Numbered from the stretch's first letter, positions 1 through 9,560 are shown. The stretch: DNA of 64,000 bases from Salinicola corii (GCF_008298015.1 NZ_VTPX01000002.1:124001-188000); one strand, 5' to 3'. Translations and numbers: made by a program. The notes: a model not told the origin generated them from the sequence alone.

Positions 1-504
1 CGCGTTCGGGTGCCGCGCGGCTTCTGGCTCGCCAATCCGGTTGTCCGGCTTGAATTCGGCACCGCGACCGGCAAGGCCGAGTTTTCCGACGATCCGCTGC
101 CGAGCGAGGTGATGCACCAGCAGCTGGCCTCGCGGGAAGGCTGGCTGACGCTGCAGACGATGCGCTCCCACGACCAGTACAACACCACCGTCTACGGCTA
201 CGACGACCGCTATCGCGGCATCGAGGGTGGCCGACAGGTGATCTTCCTCAACCGTGACGACATCGCGCGCCTCGGCTTCGAGGCGGGGCAGTGGGTCGAT
301 CTGGTGGGCGAGTCCGGCGATGGTGTCGTCCGCCGTGTCGACGGTTTCAAGATCGTCGCCTACGACACCCCGCAGGGGTGTGCCGCCGCCTACTATCCGG
401 AGACCAACCCGCTGATTCCGCTCGCCCACAAGGGCGACTTCAGCCACACCCCGGCCTCCAAGTCGATTGCCGTCAGGCTCGAGGCGAGCGCGCGGCTTGC
501 CTGA
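1..504 (+). CDS. FdhF/YdeP-family molybdopterin oxidoreductase, C-terminal fragment
   Basis: Only the last 167 codons are in the window; the frame is already open at base 1, so the true start lies upstream. The segment looks like the molybdopterin-dinucleotide-binding C-terminal domain of the formate dehydrogenase-like YdeP family: a GKAEF stretch, a QTMRSHDQYNTTVYG stretch contacting the cofactor in relatives, and a final YYPETNPLIPL block. The family is cytoplasmic and binds bis-MGD; its physiological substrate is poorly defined and formate dehydrogenase activity should not be assumed. The downstream small gene overlaps its stop codon, suggesting translational coupling. Confidence 0.85.
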   Translation, partial: RVRVPRGFWLANPVVRLEFGTATGKAEFSDDPLPSEVMHQQLASREGWLTLQTMRSHDQYNTTVYGYDDRYRGIEGGRQVIFLNRDDIARLGFEAGQWVDLVGESGDGVVRRVDGFKIVAYDTPQGCAAAYYPETNPLIPLAHKGDFSHTPASKSIAVRLEASARLA

Positions 505-784
505 TCCGCTCGACCCGCAAGCCCTGCAGCGCCGGCTGGTGGCGCTGCAGGCGGAACACCCCGAACTCGACCCGCTGGCGGTGCTGGTGCTGCTGGCGGT
601 TCGCCAGTCCGACGCGGCGAGGGAAAGCGGTGTCTCCACGGCGCTGATGTCCCGTCGGCTGGGAATCGAACACGCTCTGATTCGTCGCGCGGCGGCCGAG
701 CTCGAAGCTGGCGGCTGGGTCACGGCCACGCCGGCCGGTGGCGCCAGTCCTGCCCTGCGGTTGATTTTGCCCGCCACTTGCTGA
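497..784 (+). CDS. Small helix-turn-helix-like protein
   Basis: A 95-residue protein overlapping the 3' end of the oxidoreductase gene by 8 bases. The TTG at 497 is preferred because a GAGGCGAG stretch lies just upstream; an earlier in-frame TTG at 467 is possible. After a leucine-rich N-terminal half, the VSTALMSRRLGIEHALIRR stretch followed by AELEAGGWV resembles a winged helix in which a recognition helix precedes a wing. This might be a regulator or accessory factor of the upstream enzyme, but I do not recognise the family and no ligand domain is visible. Confidence 0.6.
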   Translation: MPDPLDPQALQRRLVALQAEHPELDPLAVLVLLAVRQSDAARESGVSTALMSRRLGIEHALIRRAAAELEAGGWVTATPAGGASPALRLILPATC

Positions 785-834
785 CTCAATGCCGGTATCG
801 ACGACTGTCACGATAACCGCCAAGAGGGAGCGAT

Positions 835-1596
835 ATGCCAGACGATCAACTGAAGGGAAGGGTCGCCGTCGTCACCGGCGGCGGGGTGGGGATCGGTTTC
901 GCCATCGCCCAGGCGCTGGCCGCTGCCGGGGCGCGAGTGGTTATTACCTATCGCTCCCACGAGCCCGATGCCGAGGTGCTGGCAGCGCTGACCGCGAGCG
1001 GCGGCGACACGGCGCTGGCCCGGTCGCTGGACGTGACCGATGAGTCGGCCGTCGAGGGCTTCGCGAGCTGGCTGCAAGCCGAGATCGGCGCGATCGATAT
1101 CCTGATCAACAACGCCGGCGGTCTGGTCCAGCGTTCGACCATCGAAGAGATGCCGTTGTCGCTGTGGCGTCAGGTGCAGGCGCTCAACGTGGATTCGGTC
1201 TTCCTGGTCACTCACCACCTGCTACCGCTGTTTCGCGATGGTGGACGCATCGTGACCGTCTCCTCGCTGGCCGGACGCAACGGCGGCCATCCCGGTGCGA
1301 CGGCCTACGCCACCGCCAAGGCGGCGCTGTTCGGCTTCACCCGGGGGCTGGCCAAGGAAGTGGCCGGTCGCGGCATCACCGTCAATGCGCTGGCGCCGGG
1401 CTTCATCGAGGCGACGCCGTTCCACGCGACCTTCACCACCGACGAATCCAAACGCGCCACCATCGAGACGATTCCCGCCGGGCGGGCCGGATTGCCCGAG
1501 GACGTCGCTTCGGCGGCGCTGTGGCTGGCCAGCGACGGTGCCGCTTTCGTCTCCGGCACCATCGTCGACATCAACGGCGCCCAGTACTTTGGTTGA
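835..1596 (+). CDS. SDR family NAD(P)-dependent oxidoreductase
   Basis: A 253-residue classical short-chain dehydrogenase. The nucleotide-binding glycine motif (GGGVGIG) is near residue 15, NNAG near residue 90, the catalytic Ser in VSSLAG near 142 and the YATAK catalytic Tyr/Lys pair near 156-160. The C-terminal GTIVDINGAQ matches the FabG-like end of the family. An ATG with a GAGGGAG ribosome site defines the start. It probably oxidises or reduces a hydroxyl/ketone in the cytoplasm; the substrate cannot be read from the sequence, and the FabG role itself is unlikely without fatty-acid genes nearby. Confidence 0.9.
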   Translation: MPDDQLKGRVAVVTGGGVGIGFAIAQALAAAGARVVITYRSHEPDAEVLAALTASGGDTALARSLDVTDESAVEGFASWLQAEIGAIDILINNAGGLVQRSTIEEMPLSLWRQVQALNVDSVFLVTHHLLPLFRDGGRIVTVSSLAGRNGGHPGATAYATAKAALFGFTRGLAKEVAGRGITVNALAPGFIEATPFHATFTTDESKRATIETIPAGRAGLPEDVASAALWLASDGAAFVSGTIVDINGAQYFG

Positions 1597-1622
1597 CGGT
1601 ACTTTGGCTGACGTTACTCTGG

Positions 1623-2300
1623 CTAGCCGAGCTCGCTGAGAAAATCGTCGAGGCAGGCGGCCAGCGCGTCGGGGCATTCGAGCATCGGCGTATGGCCGGC
1701 ATCGAGCGTCTCGAGCCTCGCATCGGCGATACCTGAAGCCAGTACCTGGGCGTGTCGAAGAGAGCGTGCCGGATCCTGTTGGCCATGGACGATGAGCGTC
1801 GGGCAGCGGATCTCGCCTAACTGCGGGGTGAGATCGAGGCCGCGCAGGCTGGTCATGGCGCGATGGGCGCGCTCGGGGCCGGTGGCGAGAGCGTAGCGAC
1901 GCAGTGCATCGCCGTGACGATCCAGCGCTGCCCGTCCGACGCAGCGCAACAGGAAGGCATTGATGAAAGCCTCCCCCCACTGTGCCAGCAGGCGCTGCGG
2001 CAGATCGGGATCGCCGTGATCGACGGCGCTGGCCCCGGTACCGATCAATACCAGTCCGTCGAGGCGAGCGCCCAGTGCTGCCGCGACCTGCAACGCAACG
2101 ACCCCGCCGGCCGAGTGGCCTACCAGAACCCGATGGCCCAGCTCTCGTGCCGGCCAGCGGGCGACGATCTCGCTGGCGGCGACCTCCAGGTCGCCGTCGC
2201 CCGGCCCGGCCAGCCAGTCGAGCGGCTGCCACGTCCAGCCGGCCGCGAGCGCTACCGGAGCGAAGATCGTCGGTGGCAGCAGCGTGCCGGGCAGTGCCAT
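1623..2300 (-). CDS. Alpha/beta hydrolase
   Basis: A 225-residue alpha/beta-hydrolase fold protein. The nucleophile elbow GHSAGG is near residue 62, an Asp-containing QQDPARS segment is around 175-180 and the catalytic His is in DAGHTPMLE near the end, completing a Ser-Asp-His triad. The ATG at 2300 has AGGA seven bases upstream; an upstream GTG at 2336 would overlap the transporter gene but has no ribosome site. It is the last gene of the AtuA/CitMHS operon, so it may hydrolyse an ester or CoA thioester of the same substrate; this is inference. Confidence 0.85.
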   Translation of the reverse strand: MALPGTLLPPTIFAPVALAAGWTWQPLDWLAGPGDGDLEVAASEIVARWPARELGHRVLVGHSAGGVVALQVAAALGARLDGLVLIGTGASAVDHGDPDLPQRLLAQWGEAFINAFLLRCVGRAALDRHGDALRRYALATGPERAHRAMTSLRGLDLTPQLGEIRCPTLIVHGQQDPARSLRHAQVLASGIADARLETLDAGHTPMLECPDALAACLDDFLSELG

Positions 2301-2328
2301 CAATCGTCCTGGCCCGCCGCCGACGCGA

Positions 2329-3636
2329 TCAGCCACCGATGGCGCCGATCAGCCAGGCGAAGGCAAGCAGGATGATGCCGATGCCCCAGGCCCACAGGAA
2401 GGTGAACTTGAGATGCTCGCGCAGCTCGACGCCGGCCAGGCCGATGGCCAGATAGACGCTGGGCACCACCGGGCTGATGCTGAAGCCGGTGTTCTCGCCG
2501 ATCAGCATCGCCCGGGCGACCGCCTCCACGGGAACGCCGGCGGCGGTGGCGATGTCGCGCACGATCGGCATCAACGCGAAATAGTAGGCGTCCGGCGAGA
2601 ACAGCATGCCCAGCGGCACGCCGAAGACGCCGACGATCAGGTGCAGCACGCTCGCCGACCCCGCGGGCAGCAGCTCGATCAGCGCACCGGCCATGCCTTC
2701 CGACATGCCCGCGCCGGCCAGGATACCGAGCAGGATGCCGGCCGCCAGCATCACCAGCGCCATCTGCAGGGCATCGTTGGCATGCCTGGCCAGTTCCTTG
2801 CCCTGGGCTTCCGGACGCGGGTAGTTGAGCAGCAGGGCGATGCCGAGACCGACCATGAAGCTGGCATAGAGCGGAAAGGCGCCGGTGAACAGGATCAGCA
2901 GAATGATCAACGTCAGCGCCACGTTGGCCCAATAGCGCCAGTCGCTGATCGGCAGTGCCGTTTTCCGCGGCGGCAGCAGGTAGGCGCTCATGTCGCCGCC
3001 GGCATGGCCATACCCGTTGGCCCGGTTGTGGCGCTGCGTCTTGACGCCGAAGTAGCTCGCCAGCCCCAGCAGCAGCACGATCCCCAGCGCCTGCACCGGT
3101 ATCAGCGGCAGCCACAGTTCGGAGGCGTCCACGCCGGCGGTGGCCGCCGCGCGGGCCGTCGGGCCGCCCCACGGCACCATGTTGATCACGCCGGCGCTCA
3201 GCCCGACCAAGCAGAGCAGGATCAGCGGGCTCATGTTGAGGCGCTGGTAGAGCGGCAGGAAGGCCGGGATCGTGAGCAGGAAGGTGGCCGCGCCGACGCC
3301 GTCGAGATGGGCGATGGCGGCCACCAGCACGGTGACGATGGCGACTCGGAGCGGCTCGCCCCGGGTGCGCTCGATCAGGAAGTTGACCAGCGGGTCGAAC
3401 ATGCCGCGCTCGCGCATGATCCCGAAGTAGAGAATGGCGAAGATGAACAGCGTCGCGGTCGGGGCGACGGCGGTGAGGCCATCCTTGATGAAGCCGCCGG
3501 TCTCGGCGGGAGTGAACCCCGCCAGCAGGCTGGCGGCGACCGGGACCAGGGCGAACGCCACCACCGGGGTCAGTCGTTTGAGCAGTATCAGTGCGATGAT
3601 GCCCAGCATCATCACGAATCCGAGCGTTGTTATCAT
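2329..3636 (-). CDS. CitMHS-family carboxylate transporter
   Basis: A 435-residue integral membrane protein with about 12 hydrophobic segments and the CitMHS fold: an N-terminal MITTLGFVMM helix, a GINMVPWGGPTARAA-type re-entrant motif near residue 150 and a C-terminal SPVVPSVYLAIGL motif near 390. Known members symport citrate with Mg2+ or Ca2+, but many gamma- and betaproteobacterial homologues sit beside AtuA-family genes and probably carry other di- or tricarboxylates. It lies between the AtuA genes and the hydrolase on the same strand and likely brings in the operon's substrate. Confidence 0.88.
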   Translation of the reverse strand: MITTLGFVMMLGIIALILLKRLTPVVAFALVPVAASLLAGFTPAETGGFIKDGLTAVAPTATLFIFAILYFGIMRERGMFDPLVNFLIERTRGEPLRVAIVTVLVAAIAHLDGVGAATFLLTIPAFLPLYQRLNMSPLILLCLVGLSAGVINMVPWGGPTARAAATAGVDASELWLPLIPVQALGIVLLLGLASYFGVKTQRHNRANGYGHAGGDMSAYLLPPRKTALPISDWRYWANVALTLIILLILFTGAFPLYASFMVGLGIALLLNYPRPEAQGKELARHANDALQMALVMLAAGILLGILAGAGMSEGMAGALIELLPAGSASVLHLIVGVFGVPLGMLFSPDAYYFALMPIVRDIATAAGVPVEAVARAMLIGENTGFSISPVVPSVYLAIGLAGVELREHLKFTFLWAWGIGIILLAFAWLIGAIGG

Positions 3637-3755
3637 GATGGCTCCGTGAGTTGGCGTAGATCGGGGCGCTTGGGCGCCTCTTGGATGGAAACGGTGCGCA
3701 TGGCACCGCCGTTCAGCGTCCGGTGATCGTCACGACGCGCCGATACCAGTCGCGC

Positions 3756-4082
3756 TCAGTCGTCGGGCGCTGGCAGACGCATGCCCAGCAGCAGGTAGCT
3801 CAGGCTCTTGCCGTGGCGGTCGAGGGTTGCGCTCTGGTTGACCCCACCCTCCAGCGCGCCCTCGATGACGAAGTTGATGCCGTCGAGCTGGGGCAGGCAG
3901 TGACGCGTGACCTTGTGCGGATGGCGGTGGCCGAAGCGCGTCGCCACCGTCTCGGCGGAGAGATATTGCTCCAGCCAGGCGTAGTGACGGCGCTCGAAGG
4001 CGAACACGGCCACGTTCAGCGTGTTGCCCTTGTCGCCGGCGCGGGCGTGGGCGAAGTCGGCGAGCAGGACGTCCGGTTTCAT
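3756..4082 (-). CDS. AtuA-like small C-terminal subunit
   Basis: A 108-residue protein matching the ferredoxin-fold domain that ends single-chain AtuA proteins (LADFAHARAGDKGNTLNVAVFA at the N-terminus, GINFVIEGALEGGV in the middle). The ATG at 4082 has TGAGG seven bases upstream and starts 10 bases after the stop of the large AtuA gene, so the two chains are expected to be translated together and form one complex. In Pseudomonas, AtuA takes part in acyclic terpene use, but the exact reaction is not established, and this split form is common outside terpene pathways. Confidence 0.8.
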   Translation of the reverse strand: MKPDVLLADFAHARAGDKGNTLNVAVFAFERRHYAWLEQYLSAETVATRFGHRHPHKVTRHCLPQLDGINFVIEGALEGGVNQSATLDRHGKSLSYLLLGMRLPAPDD

Positions 4083-4092
4083 CGTCGATACC

Positions 4093-5463
4093 TCATTGCC
4101 AGGCCACAAACGGTGTCACCCGGTCGCGCGCGATCAGAAAGGAGCGGGTGCGCAGCGATTCGCCGAGCTGTCGGCGGACGCCGCCACCGCCGGCCGGCCC
4201 GTTGAGGTAGAGCGCCTCGAGCTCCTGCAGCGCCTGCTCGACGGCCTCGCGGTCGCGATCGACGATGCCCAGGCGCAGGCGGACGTCCTCGACGGCGGGG
4301 GTATCCTGCAGACGATCCGCCAGCCACTCGCCACCGCCATCGTTGAACAGGCTGGCGACGCCGATCAGGTCGAAATGGGGCTGCAGGTGCGGCAGCCGGT
4401 CGTCCAGCCGCTGACGCAGAATGTCCATGGCCAGCCGGGCTCGCTCCACCGCGCCGGGGCCGGCGTAGGAGATTCCCGCCTCGCCGAACCACAGCCCGCG
4501 CAGCCCCAGATTGCCCTTCAGCGTCGCCGGGGCCGGGTGGCCCTGAATGCCGTGTACCGCGACCCGATCCGGACCCAGCGTCTCCAGGCTTGCCCGGGAG
4601 AGATCGAGGGTGACGTCCGGGGTCAGGTAGGCCGAAGGATCGTGGACCTCGTAGAGCAGTTGCTCCTTGACCGTCTGCTCGGTGACGCAGCCGCCGCTGC
4701 CCGGCGTCTTGGTGATGACCAGGCTGGCGTCGCTGCCGACTTCGGCGATCGGGCAGCCGAGATGGGCGGGGTCGGGAATGGCCTTGCGTCCCGCGTCGGC
4801 GAAATAGCCGCCGGTAACCTGGGTGCCGCACTCCAGCAGATGGCCGGCGGCCGTGGCCACCGCCAGGCGTTGCCAGTCGTCGGCGGCCCAGCCATGGGCG
4901 TGACGCAGCGCGCCGACCACCATCGACGGATCCGCCAGCCGACCGCCGATGACGATGTTGGCGCCCTCACGCAAGGCGTCGGCAACCGCTTCCGCACCGA
5001 TGTAGACGTTGCAGGAAACGATCTCGTCGCGCGGGCAGTCGGCGGGAAGCCAATCGGCCGTCGCCACCGTGCCGTCGAGCGCATCGCCCAGGTCATCGCC
5101 CAGCACGCAGGCGATTTTGGCCTCGAGCCCCTGTGATTCGAGCTCTCGCCGCAGGCGTCGCGCCGCCGCCACGGGGTTGGCGGCGCCGCCGTTGGTGATG
5201 ATCGGGATGCCGTGAGTCAGGCAGGAGGCGAGGATCGGCTCGAGAAACGCGAACAGATGCGTGGCGTAGCCGAGATCGGGATCGTCCAGCCGCCGCAGCT
5301 GGGCCTCGGCCAGGGTGCGCTCGGCCAGCAGCTCGAAGAACAGATAGCGCGGGCCGTAGCGTTCGGCGAGCGCCGCCACCAGCGCGATCGCCGCGTCGGG
5401 TCGGTCGCCGGCAAAACCGGCCCCGCAGCCGATATGCGCCAGTCGTGTAGAGGGAGAGGACAT
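4093..5463 (-). CDS. AtuA family protein (DUF1446), large subunit
   Basis: A 456-residue cytoplasmic protein of the AtuA/DUF1446 family: an IGCGAGFAGDRPDAA start, ITNGGAANP near residue 90, IVIGGRLADPSM near 170-180 and TKTPGSGGCVTEQTVKEQL near 250. It is the first gene of a minus-strand operon followed by its small subunit, a CitMHS transporter and a hydrolase, with a LysR gene divergent. The neighbourhood suggests catabolism of an imported carboxylic acid. The family's chemistry is unproven; it has been tied to citronellol/geraniol use only in Pseudomonas, and no other atu genes (carboxylase, dehydrogenase) are here. Confidence 0.85.
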   Translation of the reverse strand: MSSPSTRLAHIGCGAGFAGDRPDAAIALVAALAERYGPRYLFFELLAERTLAEAQLRRLDDPDLGYATHLFAFLEPILASCLTHGIPIITNGGAANPVAAARRLRRELESQGLEAKIACVLGDDLGDALDGTVATADWLPADCPRDEIVSCNVYIGAEAVADALREGANIVIGGRLADPSMVVGALRHAHGWAADDWQRLAVATAAGHLLECGTQVTGGYFADAGRKAIPDPAHLGCPIAEVGSDASLVITKTPGSGGCVTEQTVKEQLLYEVHDPSAYLTPDVTLDLSRASLETLGPDRVAVHGIQGHPAPATLKGNLGLRGLWFGEAGISYAGPGAVERARLAMDILRQRLDDRLPHLQPHFDLIGVASLFNDGGGEWLADRLQDTPAVEDVRLRLGIVDRDREAVEQALQELEALYLNGPAGGGGVRRQLGESLRTRSFLIARDRVTPFVAWQ

Positions 5464-5530
5464 GTTGGATCCGTCGATTCATCGATGGAGAGACAATGGC
5501 GCAGCGCGACAACATCAGGCAAAGCCATAT

Positions 5531-5552
5531 ATCTTATGAATTGATAAAAGAT
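5531..5552. promoter_or_regulatory. Candidate LysR-type binding site
   Basis: An AT-rich imperfect inverted repeat (ATCTTAT, six bases, ATAAAAGAT) in the 106-bp intergenic region between the divergent AtuA and LysR genes. It has the TTAT-N6-ATAA form seen in LysR-type T-N11-A boxes and lies 18 bp before the LysR start, where it could autoregulate and control the divergent operon. This is a motif match only. Confidence 0.4.
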
Positions 5553-5569
5553 TTCTATTTGGAGCCAGG

Positions 5570-6493
5570 ATGTTTCATCAGCGGCAGCTGCAGGCATTCG
5601 TGCGAACCGCCGAGTTGGCCAGCTTCACGCGGGCGGCGAAGGAAATTCACCTGTCGCAGCCCGCGCTGAGCTACCTGATACGAAAGTTGGAAGGGGAATT
5701 GGGCATTGCGCTGTTCGCGCGCAATACCCGCACCGTGGTCCTGACGGAGGGCGGCGCGCTGTTCCTGGGCCACGCCCGGCGTATCCTCGCCGATATGTCG
5801 CTGGCGCTGGACGACACCCGCAACGTGCGCGAACTCGAGCAGGGCAAGTTCACGGTGGCCGGGCTGCCTTCGGTGGCCTCGTCCCTGCTGCCGAGGACCA
5901 TTGCGGCCTTTCGCAAGCGTCATCCCAAGGTGACCGTCGTCCTGCGCGACGGCCTGGCCGACCAGGTTCACCAGTGGGTGAGCCGGGGGGAGGTCGACAT
6001 GGGGCTGGGTTCGCCGCTGCAGCGGGATCGGGAGCTCGATTTTCAGCCGCTGTTTCACGACGATCTGCTGCTGATCACGCCGCCGCGGGTGGTGAGGCGC
6101 AGCGAGTCGCCCTGGTACGGGCTCGACCAGATGCCGTACATCGCCATGACCCCGGGCTCGAGTGCCAGGCACTACGCGGATCTGGCGATGGAGCACGCCG
6201 GCAGGCAGGTCGCGCCCACCTGGGAGGTGAGCTTCATGAGTTCGGCGATCGCGATGGTGAGAGCGAAGCTGGGATACGCGCTGCTGCCGGCCTCCAGCGT
6301 CGATGTCTTCAATCTCGACGATATCACCCGGCTGCCCGTCAACATGCGCGAGCCACGGGAGATCGGCATTCTCCGGCGCAAGCCGCTGCACGCCTCGCCG
6401 GCACTGGAGGCGTTCCTTCGCCAGTTGCGCAAGCAGATCCCGTCCACCGATGACCCTGCCCCCGATGAGAACGGGAGCGCTTCCCCGGCCTAG
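5570..6493 (+). CDS. LysR family transcriptional regulator
   Basis: A 307-residue regulator with an N-terminal winged helix (residues about 1-60, with [24 protein letters not shown] typical of the family) and a C-terminal periplasmic-binding-like effector domain that includes [14 protein letters not shown] around 200. It is transcribed away from the AtuA/CitMHS operon, the usual arrangement for a LysR activator of a catabolic operon. GGAG precedes the ATG. Its stop overlaps the convergent transporter permease gene by 4 bases. The effector is unknown; by position it is probably the substrate or an intermediate of the AtuA pathway. Confidence 0.9.
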   Translation: MFHQRQLQAFVRTAELASFTRAAKEIHLSQPALSYLIRKLEGELGIALFARNTRTVVLTEGGALFLGHARRILADMSLALDDTRNVRELEQGKFTVAGLPSVASSLLPRTIAAFRKRHPKVTVVLRDGLADQVHQWVSRGEVDMGLGSPLQRDRELDFQPLFHDDLLLITPPRVVRRSESPWYGLDQMPYIAMTPGSSARHYADLAMEHAGRQVAPTWEVSFMSSAIAMVRAKLGYALLPASSVDVFNLDDITRLPVNMREPREIGILRRKPLHASPALEAFLRQLRKQIPSTDDPAPDENGSASPA

Positions 6494-7257
6494 ACCCCGA
6501 ACGCGTAGCGCCGCTCCAGCCGCTCGAACAGCAGGTCGGTGACGATCGCCAGCAAACCGACCAGCAGCGCGCCCTGGATCACGTAGGCCAGGTTGTTGCC
6601 GACCAGGCCGGCGATCAGTGGCGTGCCCAGGCTCTTGGCGCCGACGGTGGAACCGATGGTGGCGGTGCCGATGTTGATGATCACCGAGACGCGAATGCCG
6701 GCGATGATCACCCGCATCGCCAGCGGCAGCTCGACGCGGCGCAGGATCTGCCAGCGACTCATGCCGTTGCCGCGGGCCGCCTCCAGCGTGGTCTGCGGTA
6801 CCGTGCCGAGGCCGGCGATGGTGTTCTGGATCACCGGCAGCAGGCCGTAGAGCGACAGCGCGATGATGGTCGGGGTGAAGCCGAAGCCGGCCAGCGGCAC
6901 GGCGATGGCGAGCACCGCGGCGGGGGGGAAGGTCTGGCCGATGGCGGCCAGCGACGACACCATCGGTTCGAACTCGCGCCCCACCGGGCGGGTCACGAAC
7001 AGGCCGGCGGCGATGCCGATCGTCACCGAGATCAGCGACGACACCAGCACCAGCCCGATATGCGCCAGCATCAGGTTGAGGAAGCTGTCGCGGGCGTAGA
7101 GCGGGTTGCCGAGATCGGGAAACAGGGCGCGAAACAGCGGCTCGAGCTGGGCCATTCCCAGCGTCAGTGCGATCAGCAGCGCAATCAGGATCAGCAGCAC
7201 GCCATTGCCGGCGGAGGCTGCACGCAACGGTCGAGCACTTCGAGCTGCGCCGCTCAT
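6490..7257 (-). CDS. yehW: Osmoprotectant ABC transporter permease (YehW-like)
   Basis: A 255-residue BPD-transporter permease with about six membrane segments and an [14 protein letters not shown] coupling loop near residue 150. The ATG at 7257 overlaps the stop of the ATPase gene in an ATGA junction, so it is translationally coupled. The order osmF - yehY - yehX - yehW is the same as in E. coli, which supports the second-permease assignment. The Yeh system is a low-affinity glycine-betaine-type transporter linked to osmotic and stationary-phase stress. A longer N-terminal extension would be antisense-like Arg/His-rich sequence inside the ATPase gene and was rejected. Confidence 0.85.
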   Translation of the reverse strand: MSGAARSARPLRAASAGNGVLLILIALLIALTLGMAQLEPLFRALFPDLGNPLYARDSFLNLMLAHIGLVLVSSLISVTIGIAAGLFVTRPVGREFEPMVSSLAAIGQTFPPAAVLAIAVPLAGFGFTPTIIALSLYGLLPVIQNTIAGLGTVPQTTLEAARGNGMSRWQILRRVELPLAMRVIIAGIRVSVIINIGTATIGSTVGAKSLGTPLIAGLVGNNLAYVIQGALLVGLLAIVTDLLFERLERRYAFGV

Positions 7258-8333
7258 GAGGCCGGCTCTCCGGCGTGCAGCCCGCCGTCTGACTCGATTC
7301 CCATGATGCCCTGCATGCCCACCTCGCCGATCAGCTTGCCGGTCCCATCGACGACCGGCAGTACCATGACGCGATACCAGACCATCCGCGAGAGCGCCTC
7401 CTTCATGCTCATCTCCGGCGTGGCGATCCACTCCGCCCTGACGTCGGTATGCCGATGCTGGTCGTCCAGCCGGGCGCCCTCGAGGACGATCGGCCGGCCG
7501 GCGTCGTCGAGTCGCCAGCAGTGATCGAGGCCGGGCAGCGTGGCGTGATGCGCCAGGCTCGGTGGGCGCTGGTACTGATGGACCCAGCGCCGCGAGAGCA
7601 GCTTGAGACCCAGATCCGCCTGGCCGAAGAACTCGCGAACGAAGTCGTCCGCGGGTTTCACCATCATCTCGATGGGGCGATCGTACTGGACCAGCCTGCC
7701 GCCGTTGAGCAGCGCGATACGGGTCGCCAGCTGCAGCGCCTCGTCCATGTCGTGGGTGACGAAGACGATGGTCTTGCCGGTCTGCCGGTGAACCCGGCGC
7801 ATTTCCGCCTGGAGCGCCTCGCGGGTGATCGGGTCGACCGCGCCGAACGGTTCATCCATCAGCAGCACTTCCGGATCGGCGGCGAGCGCGCGGGCCACGC
7901 CGACCCGCTGCGCCTGGCCGCCGGAGAGCTGGTGCGGATACTTGTGACGGAACTCGGCCGGGTCGAGATGGAACATCGCCATCAGCTCGTCGACCCGATC
8001 GTCGATACGGGACTTCGGCCATTTCAACAGCTGCGGCACGGTGGCGATGTTCCGGGCCACGCTCCAGTGGGGGAACAGCCCGGTCGACTGGATGGCGTAG
8101 CCGATCCGCCGCCTGAGCTGCTCGGCCGGCAGCTCGGTCACGTCGTCGCCGTTGAGAATGATGCGACCACCGCTCAGCGGCACCAGGCGATTGATCATCT
8201 TCAGGGTGGTCGACTTGCCACAGCCGGAAGGGCCGATCAGCACGCCGAACTCACCGGTCTCCAGCGTCATCGAGACGTCCTCGACGACGTTCTTGCCCGC
8301 GTAGGTCTTGGTCAGCCCTTGCAATTCAATCAT
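7254..8333 (-). CDS. yehX: Osmoprotectant ABC transporter ATP-binding protein (YehX-like)
   Basis: A 359-residue ABC ATPase. Walker [10 protein letters not shown] is near residue 35, signature LSGGQAQRV near 138, Walker [11 protein letters not shown] near 158 and the switch His in VTHDMDEAL near 193. After the ATPase core, about 120 residues contain a CBS-like region ([11 protein letters not shown] ... [16 protein letters not shown]), as in ProV/OpuA-type osmoregulatory ATPases where CBS domains sense ionic strength. It is longer than E. coli YehX because of this C-terminal part. It powers the two permeases encoded on either side. Confidence 0.88.
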   Translation of the reverse strand: MIELQGLTKTYAGKNVVEDVSMTLETGEFGVLIGPSGCGKSTTLKMINRLVPLSGGRIILNGDDVTELPAEQLRRRIGYAIQSTGLFPHWSVARNIATVPQLLKWPKSRIDDRVDELMAMFHLDPAEFRHKYPHQLSGGQAQRVGVARALAADPEVLLMDEPFGAVDPITREALQAEMRRVHRQTGKTIVFVTHDMDEALQLATRIALLNGGRLVQYDRPIEMMVKPADDFVREFFGQADLGLKLLSRRWVHQYQRPPSLAHHATLPGLDHCWRLDDAGRPIVLEGARLDDQHRHTDVRAEWIATPEMSMKEALSRMVWYRVMVLPVVDGTGKLIGEVGMQGIMGIESDGGLHAGEPAS

Positions 8334-8364
8334 GGATCTTTCCTGAACGGCGCCTGAAACAGCG

Positions 8365-9552
8365 TCAGCGAGTACCGGATGGACGACTCAGGCTGACCAG
8401 AATCTGCAGCGCGAAGTCGGCGATGACCGCCAGCACGATGGTCGGGATGGCACCCAGCAGCACCAGGTCGATGGCGTACTGGCCCAGCCCCTGGAAGATG
8501 AAGGCACCGAAGCCGCCGGCGCCGATCAGCGCGGCGACCACCACCAGCCCGATCGCCTGGACGGTGACGATGCGCAGCCCCGACAGGATCACCGGTAGCG
8601 CCAGCGGGATCTCCACCCGCCATAGAATCTGGCGCGGTGTCATGCCCATGCCGCGGGCCGCCTCCAGGGCACCGGTCGAGACGCCGGCGAGGCCGGAGTA
8701 GGTGTTGCGCACGATCGGCAGCAGCGAGTAGAGCACCAGGGCGATGATCGCCGGCGCCACGCCGATGCCGCTCACACCCAGCTCGCCCAGCCACGGCACG
8801 GCCCGGCCGAGCGCCGATAGCGGCGCGATGAGCAGCCCGAACACGGCGATCGACGGCAGTGTCTGGAACACGTTGAGCACGCTGAACAGGCCGTTGCGCA
8901 GGCGGGCCCGACGATTGGCCAGCAGGCCCAGCGGCAGCCCGATCAGCAGGGCGGGCAGCAGCGCACCGGCGACCAGCAGCAGGTGTCGCACCAACTGGTC
9001 GATGAAGTTGTCCCGCTGATTGGCGAATTCGCGCATGATCGACAGCGGCGAGAGCAGCTCGCCGGAGAAGCAGACGCCGATCACCGCCAGCGCCGCGACG
9101 CCGTAGAGGGCACGGCCCGACGGGCCGAGACGCAGCCGTTGCAGAGCATCGATGGCGATCAGTGCGCTGACGAACAGCAGAATCCAGAAGGTCGCGCCCT
9201 GTGAGACACGAGCGGCCGGCGAGGCCTCGGCCAGGGCGCGGTGGGCGTAGGCCCCGAGTGCCTGGAGATCGAGCGCCAGCAGTGGCAGGGTGGCGCCCAG
9301 CGACAGCCACAGCGCGATGCGTCTCGGTAGCGGTCCGGCCAGCGCCGCGACCAGCAGCAGGATGCCGATCAGCGCGAGGGTCGCGAACTGCCAGCCGGCC
9401 AGCGCCTGCCACAGCATGACCGGCTGGCCCGACACCAGCCGATTGGGCGACAGGCTGGCAAAGGGCAGCAGCGCGACGCTGGCGACGGCGGCGACCAGCA
9501 GCGTCGTCAACACCCGGTTGCCGACCAGTCGACGTCCTTCGGGCGGAGTCAC
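8365..9552 (-). CDS. yehY: Osmoprotectant ABC transporter permease (YehY-like)
   Basis: A 395-residue permease with an N-terminal extra block of about four hydrophobic segments (residues 15-190) preceding a canonical six-helix permease domain with the EAARGMGMTPRQIL coupling loop near 290. This two-block architecture is typical of YehY and distinguishes it from the short YehW. It starts with GTG eight bases after the osmF stop, without a clear ribosome site, so coupled translation with osmF is likely. It forms the inner-membrane channel with YehW. Confidence 0.85.
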   Translation of the reverse strand: MTPPEGRRLVGNRVLTTLLVAAVASVALLPFASLSPNRLVSGQPVMLWQALAGWQFATLALIGILLLVAALAGPLPRRIALWLSLGATLPLLALDLQALGAYAHRALAEASPAARVSQGATFWILLFVSALIAIDALQRLRLGPSGRALYGVAALAVIGVCFSGELLSPLSIMREFANQRDNFIDQLVRHLLLVAGALLPALLIGLPLGLLANRRARLRNGLFSVLNVFQTLPSIAVFGLLIAPLSALGRAVPWLGELGVSGIGVAPAIIALVLYSLLPIVRNTYSGLAGVSTGALEAARGMGMTPRQILWRVEIPLALPVILSGLRIVTVQAIGLVVVAALIGAGGFGAFIFQGLGQYAIDLVLLGAIPTIVLAVIADFALQILVSLSRPSGTR

Positions 9553-9560
9553 GATCGAAC

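Noticed and set aside
2284-3726. 480-codon plus-strand frame opposite the CitMHS gene
   Set aside because: Same antisense artefact; the minus strand encodes a membrane protein with clear transporter motifs.
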